Positions 30,284 through 36,144 of a DNA stretch of 36,144 bases are shown here, in pieces (the first letter of the stretch is position 1; each line of letters opens with the position of its first letter). This DNA is from Clostridia bacterium (GTDB taxonomy: Bacteria; Bacillota; Clostridia; Christensenellales; CAG-138), in NCBI GenBank assembly GCA_017614315.1, contig JAGACA010000014.1:1-36144 (forward strand), in the 5' to 3' direction. The position numbers were made by a program, and so were the translations under genes. The notes beneath the pieces were generated by a model. That model saw only the letters and a program-made list of their open reading frames with translations. It searched no databases and was not told the DNA's origin.

Positions 30284-30904
30284 ATGGGCATTTCCTTTGG
30301 AGAGCTCCTGAAAAGGCTTCGGAGCGAAAGGGGCTTATCACAGTCCCAGCTCGGTGAAAAGCTGCATGTTGACCGTTCCACCATTGCAAAGTGGGAAAGC
30401 GGCAGCAGGGTGCCGGACGCCGTAATGTTCTCGCGCTTATCCGATCAGCTCGGGATCAGTATGGCGGAGCTTCTTCGCTCCGTCGATATGAACGGCGAGC
30501 CCCTTAATGTGATAATGGTGGACGATGAGAGGATAATACTCGCCGGCGGTCTGCCGATCCTGAAGGAAGCCCTTCCCGGCTCTCTGGTCTCGGGCTTTAC
30601 CATGCCGTCACAGGCGGTCGATCACGCGATGGAGTTCCGCGTCGATATTGCTTTTCTCGATATAGAGATGGGCCGCGTCAGCGGGCTTGACGTATGCCGC
30701 GAGCTTATTGAGATCAACCCGCGTATAAACGTGATCTATCTGACTGCCTACCGGGAATACTCCTTCGACGCATGGGATACCGGCGCGTGCGGTTTTCTTC
30801 TTAAGCCTTTGACTGCCGAAAAGGTCAAGGAATCGCTCAAGCATCTCCGCTATCCCGTTTATGGGCTTGGCGGCGATGCGCGATCGGAGGCGAATGACCT
30901 GTGA
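30284..30904 (+). CDS. XRE helix-turn-helix fused to a response-regulator receiver domain
   Basis: A 206-aa regulator with reversed layout. An XRE/HTH_3 domain is at residues 5-62 (LLKRLRSERGLSQSQLGEKL, STIAKWESGSRVPD). A receiver domain at 74-190 has the acidic pocket VDDE (Asp80/81), phosphorylatable Asp126 in FLDIEMG, Thr154 in YLTAY and Lys174 in FLLKP. Classical regulators place the receiver first and use LytTR, OmpR or NarL outputs. Phosphorylation by the adjacent kinase probably changes dimerisation or DNA binding by the XRE head (inference). The stop overlaps the kinase's GTG start by 4 nt, which supports a cognate pair. Its targets may include its own promoter and the divergent GGDEF gene. 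Confidence 0.9.
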   Translation: MGISFGELLKRLRSERGLSQSQLGEKLHVDRSTIAKWESGSRVPDAVMFSRLSDQLGISMAELLRSVDMNGEPLNVIMVDDERIILAGGLPILKEALPGSLVSGFTMPSQAVDHAMEFRVDIAFLDIEMGRVSGLDVCRELIEINPRINVIYLTAYREYSFDAWDTGACGFLLKPLTAEKVKESLKHLRYPVYGLGGDARSEANDL

Positions 30905-32163
30905 CGGAAACCTTTAAGCTGTTCAATATCGTGATCGAATCCTCCGGCGTGGTGTTCTGCGGCATGGCGATACTGCTCGTGCTCTACGGGCCGAAGATCG
31001 AAAGGAAGATCCGCGGCTATTTCCTTTGGTATTTCAGCGGGTGCATCGTGCTTTCAGCCGCGAATATCGCCGGTCTTATCATGAGAGGGCTTCCCGGGAA
31101 AGGCTGGCATGCCGCTCTCTATGTTTCAAACTATACCGAATTTCTCATTCCCACGGCCCTCGCGTACCTTATTACGCACTACCTCATGAGCATAGTGGAC
31201 GCGGAGAAGGAGAAGAAGCCTCTGCGCCTGGGCATGCTTGCCCTTTTGACCGTTTCCCAGTTCACCGGGCTCTATTACGTTATCGGCCCGGACAATATCT
31301 ATCGGCGTCAGCCGCTGTACCCGATCTGCTTCATATGCACATTGCTGATACTCGTCAACGATCTTGTGATCGTGTTCAAATACCGCAGGCGCTTCACGCG
31401 GAAGGAGTTTGCCGTATTCATGATCTATTTCACGGTCCCTGCCGCGGCAATGATACTTCAGGCCTTGCAGTACGGGGTCAACTTCACGATATTCTCAACG
31501 ATAATAGCCGGTCTTGCCATGTATCTCTTCATCGTCAGGGATCAGACGGAAAGATATGAGAACGAACAGCGTGAGAACGCAAAACAGCGCGCAAGCATTA
31601 TGGTTCTGGAGATGCGTCCGCACTTTATCTGCAACACGATGATGAGCATCTATTACCTTTGCGATCAGGATCCGAAAAAGGCTCAGCAGGTCACGCTCGA
31701 CTTTACGGAGTATCTTCGGAGGAACTTTACCGCGATCACAAAGGAGGGGACGATCCCCTTCGCCGAGGAGCTTGAGCATACCCGCGCCTACCTCGCCGTT
31801 GAGAAGGCGCGTTTTGAGGATCAGCTCTTTGTCGAATTCGACACTCCTTGCACCCTTTTCCGCATTCCGCCGCTGACGCTCCAGCCGATAGTCGAGAATG
31901 CCGTCAAGCACGGCCTGAGCCCGGAGCTCTGGCCTCTCAGGATCTCCGTCGCAACCCGTGAAACGGACGGCGGAAGCGAAGTGATTGTCGAGGATAACGG
32001 GCCCGGCTTCGCTCCCTCGGACGACGACGAACCGCATATCGCTCTTGCAAACATACGGGAAAGGCTCAATATGATGGGCGGCAGAATGCTGATCGAACAG
32101 CGCGCGGAGGGCGGCACAAGGGTCACGGTCCGGGTGCCGGTAAGGACCGGTGAACAGCGTTAG
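30901..32163 (+). CDS. LytS-type sensor histidine kinase
   Basis: A 420-aa membrane kinase. Seven or so hydrophobic helices span residues 8-212 with short loops, so the sensor is probably intramembrane or binds a small ligand outside. A coiled stretch (YENEQRENAKQRASIMVLE) leads to EMRPHFICNT, with His241 as phosphoacceptor of the HisKA_5/LytS class. LQPIVENAVKHG is the N box; VEDNGPGF and IRERLNMMGGRM are the G boxes of the ATPase. The usual 'PHFlyNt' is PHFICNT here. The GTG start overlaps the regulator gene. About 60 nt separate it from the receptor-GGDEF gene, with no terminator between. Confidence 0.9.
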   Translation: MTETFKLFNIVIESSGVVFCGMAILLVLYGPKIERKIRGYFLWYFSGCIVLSAANIAGLIMRGLPGKGWHAALYVSNYTEFLIPTALAYLITHYLMSIVDAEKEKKPLRLGMLALLTVSQFTGLYYVIGPDNIYRRQPLYPICFICTLLILVNDLVIVFKYRRRFTRKEFAVFMIYFTVPAAAMILQALQYGVNFTIFSTIIAGLAMYLFIVRDQTERYENEQRENAKQRASIMVLEMRPHFICNTMMSIYYLCDQDPKKAQQVTLDFTEYLRRNFTAITKEGTIPFAEELEHTRAYLAVEKARFEDQLFVEFDTPCTLFRIPPLTLQPIVENAVKHGLSPELWPLRISVATRETDGGSEVIVEDNGPGFAPSDDDEPHIALANIRERLNMMGGRMLIEQRAEGGTRVTVRVPVRTGEQR

Positions 32164-32223
32164 TTTTCCGGAGTTCTTTATTCAATTACGGACTGCAGGC
32201 TTGAACGCGGAAAGGAAAGCGAT

Positions 32224-34341
32224 ATGAAGCGTTATTTGAATAGAATGATCCTGTTCTCTCTCCTGCTCACACTCCTTTATTTCGCTCTTCCCTTCTCTGC
32301 CGCGGCAGTGGGAGCCGAGGCGGAACAGCATCAAAAGGTTCGCGTAGGCTGGTACATCTCCGAGCGTTTTCAGGAGGGCGAAGCCGAGCAGGATCGGAAA
32401 AGCGGGTATTCCTACGAGTACCTCCAGGACGTCGCCAACTACACCGGCTGGGAGTACGAATACGTCCCAGGCGGCTGGTCGGAGCTTTATGACGCCCTGC
32501 TGAACGGCGAGATCGATCTTTTGGCGGGGCTCTCCTTCACGGAGGAGCGGGCGGCGCTTCTGAATTATCCCGCCTATGAAATGGGCCTTGAATCTTACTA
32601 TATCTATAAGAGGGCCGGGAACGAGGATATCAGCGGCATCGACCTGTCCACGCTGAACGGAAAACGGGTCGGTACCCTTAGAAACAACCTGATGACCGAG
32701 TTCTTTGAAGCTTGGATGGAGGATACCGGCATCACCTGCGAGGAGGTGCTGTTCAACGATTTCGAGACAAGGGACAAAGCCTTTGCGGACGGGAGCATCG
32801 ACGCGCTGATCGCGGTCAACAACAACGTGGCCTCCAACTCCGGCTTCACTCCCGTGGTTGCGGTAGGAGAGTCCTCCTACTATCTTGGAGTGGCCAAGGG
32901 CAGAACGGACCTGCTCGACCAGCTCAACAAGGCGCTTGCCGCCCTCAAGGAGAGCAATCCTTTCTTTATTCAGAGCCTGCAGCTCAAGTATTTCAGCCAC
33001 ACGGCGGTCAACGCCGCCCTCTCCCGCGAGGAGAGTGAGTGGGTCGCCGGTCACAGCTCCATTCGGGTGGGCTGTCTTGACGACTGTATGCCCTATTGCG
33101 ATATCGACGAGGACGGTACAGTTCGCGGGGTGCTCTCGGACGTCTTTCGGGAGTGGCTTTCGCAGCTCGGTCTTTCGGGAAAGATCGTTCTCGAGTACAG
33201 GGCCTATCCCAGGTACGACGATCTGATCGCCGCTCTCCGGTCCGGAGAGGTCGACGTCGCCTTCCCCGTGTATGACAGCATCTGGAGCTCGGAGAAACTG
33301 GGTATCGTTCAGACGGGCAGCGTGTTGGAATCGGGCGTTCATATAGCTTTCCGCGGCGAGTACAGCGACAGGACCACCACTGAGCGAATCGCCGTCTCGA
33401 AACGCAGTGAATTTCAGCAGACCTTCGCGGAAGTAAACTACCCCGAAAGCGATATCTATACAGCGGATACTCCGGAGGATTGTCTGGAGGCTGTAAAGCA
33501 GGGGAAAGCGACCTGCGCCTTCCTTGACAGCGGGCATGCGGAGACCCTGCTCTCCAAGCGGTCTTTCCGGACCCTTAACCGAATGGCTCTGGGTGAGAGC
33601 ATCAGCTTCTGCATGGGCGTGAAAAAGGGCAATAACGTTCTGTACTCCCTGCTCTCCCGCGGATTGTCCCTCATAGATAAGTCCATAGTGACAAACGCCA
33701 TTTACGAATACATCAGTTCCGATATAGAGTATTCGCTTTACGATTTCCTTTTCGATCATCCCGGCCTCGTCCTCGCCGTGGTTTTGATCATTGCAGGTCT
33801 GGTCGTTGTGGTCAAGCTCGTACAGCATCAGGCGGCTGTTGACGGTCTCACGCACTTCGGGAACAAAAGGGCCTATCAGAACGCCGTCAAGCAGTTGAAA
33901 AAGCGGATCAAGGAAAACCGTGCGGAATTTGCCCTTGCGGTTTTCGACCTGAACGGGCTCAAAGCCATCAACGACACCTACGGTCACGACGCCGGGGATC
34001 GGGCTCTGACCGACGCGGGCAGGGTGCTGAAGAAGGTTTTCGGAAACGCGCGCCTGTACCGCTACGGCGGTGATGAATTCATCGCGATCGAGATGAACTC
34101 ATCGTTGGAGGAGATTCGTCAGCGCTTCGGCCTTCTGGACTGGGAGCTTGAGGAGGTCAATCGAGCGGAGAGGCCCTATGTGCTTCCCCTGTCCCTCGCC
34201 AAGGGCGCCGCGGCCTTTATACCTGAGACGGATACCGATTTCAATAGGGTGTTTGAACGGGCAGATCAGGCAATGTATGAAGATAAAAGGATGTATTACG
34301 AGAAGCATAACGACAGGCGGAAGAAACAGCCGACTCAATGA
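32224..34341 (+). CDS. Receptor-type GGDEF protein with two periplasmic-binding-like domains
   Basis: A 705-aa protein. A signal sequence at 1-30 (ending SAAAVGAEA) is followed by two tandem SBP_bac_3-type domains. The first (about 38-265) has KVRVGWYISERF, GYSYEYLQDVANYTGW, LLNGEIDLLAGLSFTEER and LNGKRVGTLRNN. The second (about 275-495) has SIRVGCLDDCMPYC and LRSGEVDVAFPVYDS. One helix at about 508-530 (LVLAVVLIIAGLVVVVKLV) leads into a GGDEF domain: VDGLTHFGNKRAY, FDLNGLKAINDTYGHDAGD, and YRYGGDEF with GGDEF at 615-619. No PAS domain and no RxxD inhibition site are seen. It is predicted to turn binding of an amino acid-like ligand outside the cell into c-di-GMP synthesis. GGAAAGG precedes the ATG. 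Confidence 0.92.
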   Translation: MKRYLNRMILFSLLLTLLYFALPFSAAAVGAEAEQHQKVRVGWYISERFQEGEAEQDRKSGYSYEYLQDVANYTGWEYEYVPGGWSELYDALLNGEIDLLAGLSFTEERAALLNYPAYEMGLESYYIYKRAGNEDISGIDLSTLNGKRVGTLRNNLMTEFFEAWMEDTGITCEEVLFNDFETRDKAFADGSIDALIAVNNNVASNSGFTPVVAVGESSYYLGVAKGRTDLLDQLNKALAALKESNPFFIQSLQLKYFSHTAVNAALSREESEWVAGHSSIRVGCLDDCMPYCDIDEDGTVRGVLSDVFREWLSQLGLSGKIVLEYRAYPRYDDLIAALRSGEVDVAFPVYDSIWSSEKLGIVQTGSVLESGVHIAFRGEYSDRTTTERIAVSKRSEFQQTFAEVNYPESDIYTADTPEDCLEAVKQGKATCAFLDSGHAETLLSKRSFRTLNRMALGESISFCMGVKKGNNVLYSLLSRGLSLIDKSIVTNAIYEYISSDIEYSLYDFLFDHPGLVLAVVLIIAGLVVVVKLVQHQAAVDGLTHFGNKRAYQNAVKQLKKRIKENRAEFALAVFDLNGLKAINDTYGHDAGDRALTDAGRVLKKVFGNARLYRYGGDEFIAIEMNSSLEEIRQRFGLLDWELEEVNRAERPYVLPLSLAKGAAAFIPETDTDFNRVFERADQAMYEDKRMYYEKHNDRRKKQPTQ

Positions 34342-34414
34342 TCAAAAAGCCATTATAACGAGTTCCGAGATTACCTGTTTGAACACTTATCTGCTTGCAT
34401 CTCAAACCCCGCTC

Positions 34415-34519
34415 TGGCCTAATACCTATGACGCGAACGGGAATATCACCGCGATCCCAAAGGAGAGCCTGAGCTTCACCTACACCTACGACGCGGCAAA
34501 CCAGCTTATGGGGGTTCAA
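34415..34519 (+). pseudogene. RHS/YD-repeat fragment
   Basis: One frame encodes WPNTYDANGNITAIPK and YTYDAANQLMGV, two typical RHS (YD) repeats, with no start or domain before it and a break into the terminator repeat just after. It is the debris of a large RHS or polymorphic-toxin-like gene, and marks the start of decayed accessory DNA. Confidence 0.75.
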
Positions 34520-34536
34520 ATACTATGTCGAGTGAC

Positions 34537-34570
34537 AAAAAGAAGTACCGTTTTACGGCACTTCTTTTTT
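34537..34570. terminator. Terminator hairpin of repeat unit A
   Basis: AAAAAGAAGT and ACTTCTTTTT pair over 10 bp, continued by CCG/CGG after one mismatch, loop TTTTA. It is directly followed by GTGGCGCCCTGAGGGATTC. Confidence 0.85.
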
Positions 34571-34704
34571 GTGGCGCCCTGAGGGATTCTTCCGCAGAAG
34601 CACAGCTTCTGCGGCGAAAAAGCTAAAAGCGCAACACTGTTGCCCTTTTACCCGAAAAAGCGTACCGTTTTTCGGGCCGCTTTTCGCCCTTTCGGGGTTC
34701 GAAT
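34571..34704. repeat. Repeat unit A: tRNA-Arg 3'-end-like core plus nested hairpins
   Basis: It begins with the sequence GTGGCGCCCTGAGGGATTC, a copy of the tRNA-Arg end lacking two bases. Hairpins follow: CCGCAGAAGC-aca-GCTTCTGCGG (34592-34614), one around GCAAC-act-GTTGC (about 34625-34649), and CCGAAAAA/TTTTTCGG (34652-34675). It ends in GGGGTTCGAAT (34694-34704), a T-arm in the opposite orientation. That runs on as CCTCCCCCAAATGCCA, which resembles the 3' end of another tRNA. No intact tRNA or gene is present. Confidence 0.7.
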
Positions 34705-34721
34705 CCTCCCCCAAATGCCAT

Positions 34722-34752
34722 AATAAAGGACTGCCAACGGCAGTCCTTTATT
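34722..34752. terminator. Terminator hairpin of repeat unit B
   Basis: AATAAAGGACTGCC, loop AAC, GGCAGTCCTTTATT: a perfect 14-bp stem, directly followed by the tRNA-Arg-like end at 34754. Confidence 0.88.
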
Positions 34753-34753
34753 G

Positions 34754-34857
34754 TGGCGCGCCCTGAGGGATTCGAACCCCCATTTCGCAGGAGTTGCGTT
34801 TAGCCCTGCTTTCGTGAGCGAAATGTTGAATTTGCTTCGCAAATTCGGGGTTCGAAT
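34754..34857. repeat. Repeat unit B bounded by inverted T-arm sequences
   Basis: TGGCGCGCCCTGAGGGATTCGAACCCC in shorter terms: the tRNA-Arg T-arm/acceptor/CCA sequence occupies 34754-34780 on the minus strand. Its last 11 bases, ATTCGAACCCC (34770-34780), are perfectly inverted as GGGGTTCGAAT at 34847-34857. The 66-nt interior has CATTTCGC/GCGAAATG (34781-34788 with 34818-34825) and GAATTTGC-ttc-GCAAATTC (34828-34846). There is no coding potential beyond tRNA-derived noise. Confidence 0.75.
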
Positions 34858-34872
34858 AACAACTCGGGATAC

Positions 34873-34907
34873 AAAAATGAAGTACCGCGATGCGGTACTT
34901 CATTTTT
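34873..34907. terminator. Terminator hairpin of repeat unit C
   Basis: AAAAATGAAGTACCGC, loop GAT, GCGGTACTTCATTTTT: a perfect 16-bp stem. On the minus strand it follows one base after the CCA of the tRNA-Arg fragment, as in a genuine tRNA gene. Confidence 0.92.
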
Positions 34908-34908
34908 G

Positions 34909-34953
34909 TGGCGCGCCCTGAGGGATTCGAACCCCCGACCTTCTGGTCCGTAG
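34909..34953 (-). tRNA. 3' half of tRNA-Arg (ACG), probable integration scar
   Basis: The minus strand reads from the anticodon loop (CTACGGA, anticodon ACG) through stem CCAGA, variable AGGTC, T-arm GGGGG-TTCGAAT-CCCTC, acceptor AGGGCGC, G and CCA, then a terminator. The 5' half is absent: at 34954 the sequence changes to CAA-rich DNA. A break in the anticodon loop, leaving the 3' half plus terminator, is the product expected at the distal end of an element that integrated into a tRNA gene by a tyrosine recombinase. Confidence 0.82.
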
Positions 34954-35229
34954 CAACAAAAACAACAAACAAAAAACCTAATAGAATCAACGTTTTTTTC
35001 AATTCAACGCAGCACTTTTCAGCCTTTATTTTCGTTCATTATGTGCGGTTGCTCCCTGCCTCAGCAGATAAGTGTGTTGGAAATCTGTGGTTTTGCGCTC
35101 CGCTTTTTGGCATTCTGGCATACGAAATAATGCCTATAGTTCAACGATTGAAGAGTAAAAACATCTATACGGCCACAAGAGAAGGCATATTTATCAACAA
35201 ACAGATTTGCATGAAAAAGTGAATTGCTG
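34954..35229. other. AT-rich stretch without a recognisable gene
   Basis: It starts with CAACAAAAACAACAAAC-type low-complexity sequence. A short plus-strand frame (35129-35221, starting MPIVQRLKSKN) is the only peptide that looks even slightly protein-like, and it has no ribosome site. The composition differs sharply from the GC-rich chromosome to the left. Confidence 0.5.
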
Positions 35230-35397
35230 TTACACAATGAATCCCTTGCTGCTTCTATTCGCTTTAATATCCGAAGTCAGTTCGAATATTAGATCATAGG
35301 ACAAATATGACCGCTCCATCTGGTATGCTGGAATCCCGTTGTTATCTGCCCACTCTTCAAGCTTGTTGCGGTTATCACCATGTGCATTTAATCCAAG
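35230..35397 (-). pseudogene. C-terminal fragment of an unidentified protein
   Basis: On the minus strand an open frame of about 55 residues encodes GLNAHGDNRNKLEEWADNN, then GIPAYQMERSYLSYDLIFEL and SDIKANRSSKGFIV before a stop at 35230-35232. Its amphipathic, non-repetitive character looks like real protein. It has no start codon or ribosome site, and its upstream side runs into the WYL fragment on the other strand. I do not recognise the family. Confidence 0.45.
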
Positions 35398-35872
35398 ATA
35401 CGTTGTCGAACCTATCGCTTTGATACTCTGCGAAGATAACTATTATCTGATGGCATACAGTTCAAGGCATCCAGAGCGCACGGCAAACTATCGCGTTGAC
35501 AGAATCGATCAGGTCTCGGTCATTGAGGATTCAACGCTTTCGGAAGAAGCTCTTATGAAGCTGAACAGCGTTGCCGGATACACGGAGCAGGCATTCAAAA
35601 TGTACAGCGGCGAACTGGAGGACGTGATGCTTCAGTTCGACAAATCACTGATCGGTCCCGTTATGGACAAGTTCGGCGAGGATACCGAAATGCTGTCCGT
35701 AAATGATACTACATGCGCTGCAGCCTTGCACATACAGATAGCCCCCACCTTATTCGGTTGGTTGGCGCAGTTTGGTGATAAGATGAAAGTGCTTTCACCA
35801 AAGAGTGTGGAAGAGCAGTATTATGACCACATTTACGAAATACTGAACAGTTTTCGCAACAGACGCGAATAG
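35391..35872 (+). pseudogene. WYL-domain regulator, N-terminus missing
   Basis: The frame from about 35391 encodes RYVVEPIALILCEDNYYLMAYSSRHPERTANYRVDRIDQVSVIED, the core of a WYL ligand-binding domain, with LSVNDTTCAAALHIQIAPTLFGWLAQFG and a normal end LNSFRNRRE. The N-terminal HTH (about 140 residues in relatives) is absent. The upstream codons of the open frame (from 35339) belong to another sequence, with no ribosome site, so this is a truncated gene. WYL regulators often control defence or mobile genes. The codon use is AT-richer than in the main chromosome. Confidence 0.8.
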
Positions 35873-35897
35873 AGTATAAAACCCATTGTATAATCAC

Positions 35898-35981
35898 ATG
35901 AAAAACGATAAAGCTTTCAAATCTATGTTTATCGTAGAAATCATGAACACTAAACAGTTTAATAAGGCAACAAGCATATGA
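35898..35981 (+). CDS. Possible 27-aa peptide
   Basis: It starts MKNDKAFKSMFIVEIMNTK and ends KATSI. TATAAT lies at 35889-35894, too close for a normal leader, and there is no ribosome site. This is more likely non-coding; it is listed because it is the only frame in the gap after the WYL fragment. Confidence 0.15.
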   Translation: MKNDKAFKSMFIVEIMNTKQFNKATSI

Positions 35982-36011
35982 CCAAAGGCAGGAAGGTAAG
36001 AGTCATATCCA

Positions 36012-36033
36012 GCACACCGAGTGATCGGTGTGC
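36012..36033. terminator. Perfect hairpin downstream of the WYL fragment
   Basis: GCACACCGA, loop GTGA, TCGGTGTGC: a 9-bp perfect stem followed by AGTTTATAT. The weak T tract makes termination uncertain. Confidence 0.5.
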
Positions 36034-36042
36034 AGTTTATAT

Positions 36043-36132
36043 GTGAAATGCAAATATATTATCAAAGCATTAGTTCGTTACGGAAAGCATGTACACTTAC
36101 TAAAAGAGGATGATTTAGAGGGCTATCGTTAG
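36043..36132 (+). CDS. Possible 29-aa small protein
   Basis: A GTG-started frame encodes VKCKYIIKALVRYGKHVHLL and ends KEDDLEGYR before TAG. The composition is protein-like and it follows a hairpin, but no Shine-Dalgarno sequence is visible. It could be the tail of a decayed gene. No family is recognised. Confidence 0.25.
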   Translation: MKCKYIIKALVRYGKHVHLLKEDDLEGYR

Positions 36133-36144
36133 TCCTCAATGATC

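Noticed and set aside
32182-33987. 601-codon minus-strand frame opposite the receptor-GGDEF gene
   Set aside because: The plus-strand gene has clear domains throughout; the antisense frame shows none.
34537-34953. CRISPR array
   Set aside because: The repeats are spaced 155-182 nt apart, contain tRNA and terminator sequence and have structured spacers of unequal length; no cas gene is present.
34748-35002. Minus-strand frame with GGSNPSGRAT and GVRIPQGAP peptides
   Set aside because: Also tRNA-derived artefacts, from two copies of the tRNA-Arg end.
34890-35222. Frame beginning with a RPEGFEPPTFWSVA-like peptide
   Set aside because: That peptide is the well-known artefact of translating a tRNA T-arm and anticodon arm; the frame crosses the tRNA-Arg fragment and AT-rich debris.
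1-36144. Intact transposase or IS element
   Set aside because: No DDE/DEDD transposase, inverted-repeat-bounded IS or target duplication could be found; the accessory part at the right end is tRNA-associated debris instead.

Overview
The window reads as chromosome of an uncultured, GC-rich member of the Clostridia (Bacillota), probably gut-associated. Reasons: near-consensus sigma-A promoters (TTGACA-17-TATAAT types), AGGAGG ribosome binding sites, a T-box leader before ileS, an OhrR/MarR regulator, a DUF5711-CvpA pair, a LytS-type histidine kinase and a type III glutamine synthetase. The taxonomic placement is inference from this gene content.

Layout. 1-137: two Met-family tRNAs (one cut by the window edge, one initiator) on the minus strand with a perfect promoter. 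138-459: no protein gene; holds that promoter, a candidate small RNA and a bidirectional terminator. 460-1820 (minus): three tandem zinc-ribbon/two-helix membrane proteins. 1982-10132 (plus): YwaF-like membrane protein, DUF1015 protein, then a tightly packed string (lipid kinase, DUF5711, CvpA, RlmI/RlmK-like methyltransferase, a double RluA-type pseudouridine synthase, a GNAT acetyltransferase, a small membrane protein), mostly joined by ATGA overlaps. 10203-13650 (minus): ileS with its T-box. 13755-18736 (plus): a complete ABC importer (lipoprotein, fused double permease, ATPase with a large insertion). 18739-20685 (minus): a formyltransferase gene lying between a broken and an intact copy of a GNAT tail, then a YunG-like gene. 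20779-24678 (minus): glnN-type glutamine synthetase and glmS in one operon, divergent from a LysR gene. 25739-28954 (plus): rhaD, glutathione peroxidase, ohrR, HD-GYP protein.

29030-34341 is a signalling block: a membrane GGDEF protein (minus) divergent from an XRE-receiver fusion regulator, a LytS-like kinase and a receptor-like protein with two solute-binding domains, one membrane helix and a GGDEF domain. With the adjacent HD-GYP gene this puts two predicted c-di-GMP synthases, one predicted hydrolase and a two-component system within 7 kb.

34342-36144 is decayed accessory DNA. It contains an RHS-repeat remnant, three tandem units each made of a strong terminator plus a tRNA-Arg(ACG) 3'-end sequence, and beyond them two truncated genes meeting at one breakpoint. 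It looks like a much-used tRNA integration site. The last fragment predicts an intact tRNA-Arg gene just past the right edge.

The strongest candidates for something undescribed are the XRE-receiver/LytS/receptor-GGDEF cluster, the insertion-bearing ABC ATPase, and the tRNA-terminator repeat array. None of these could be checked against databases here.
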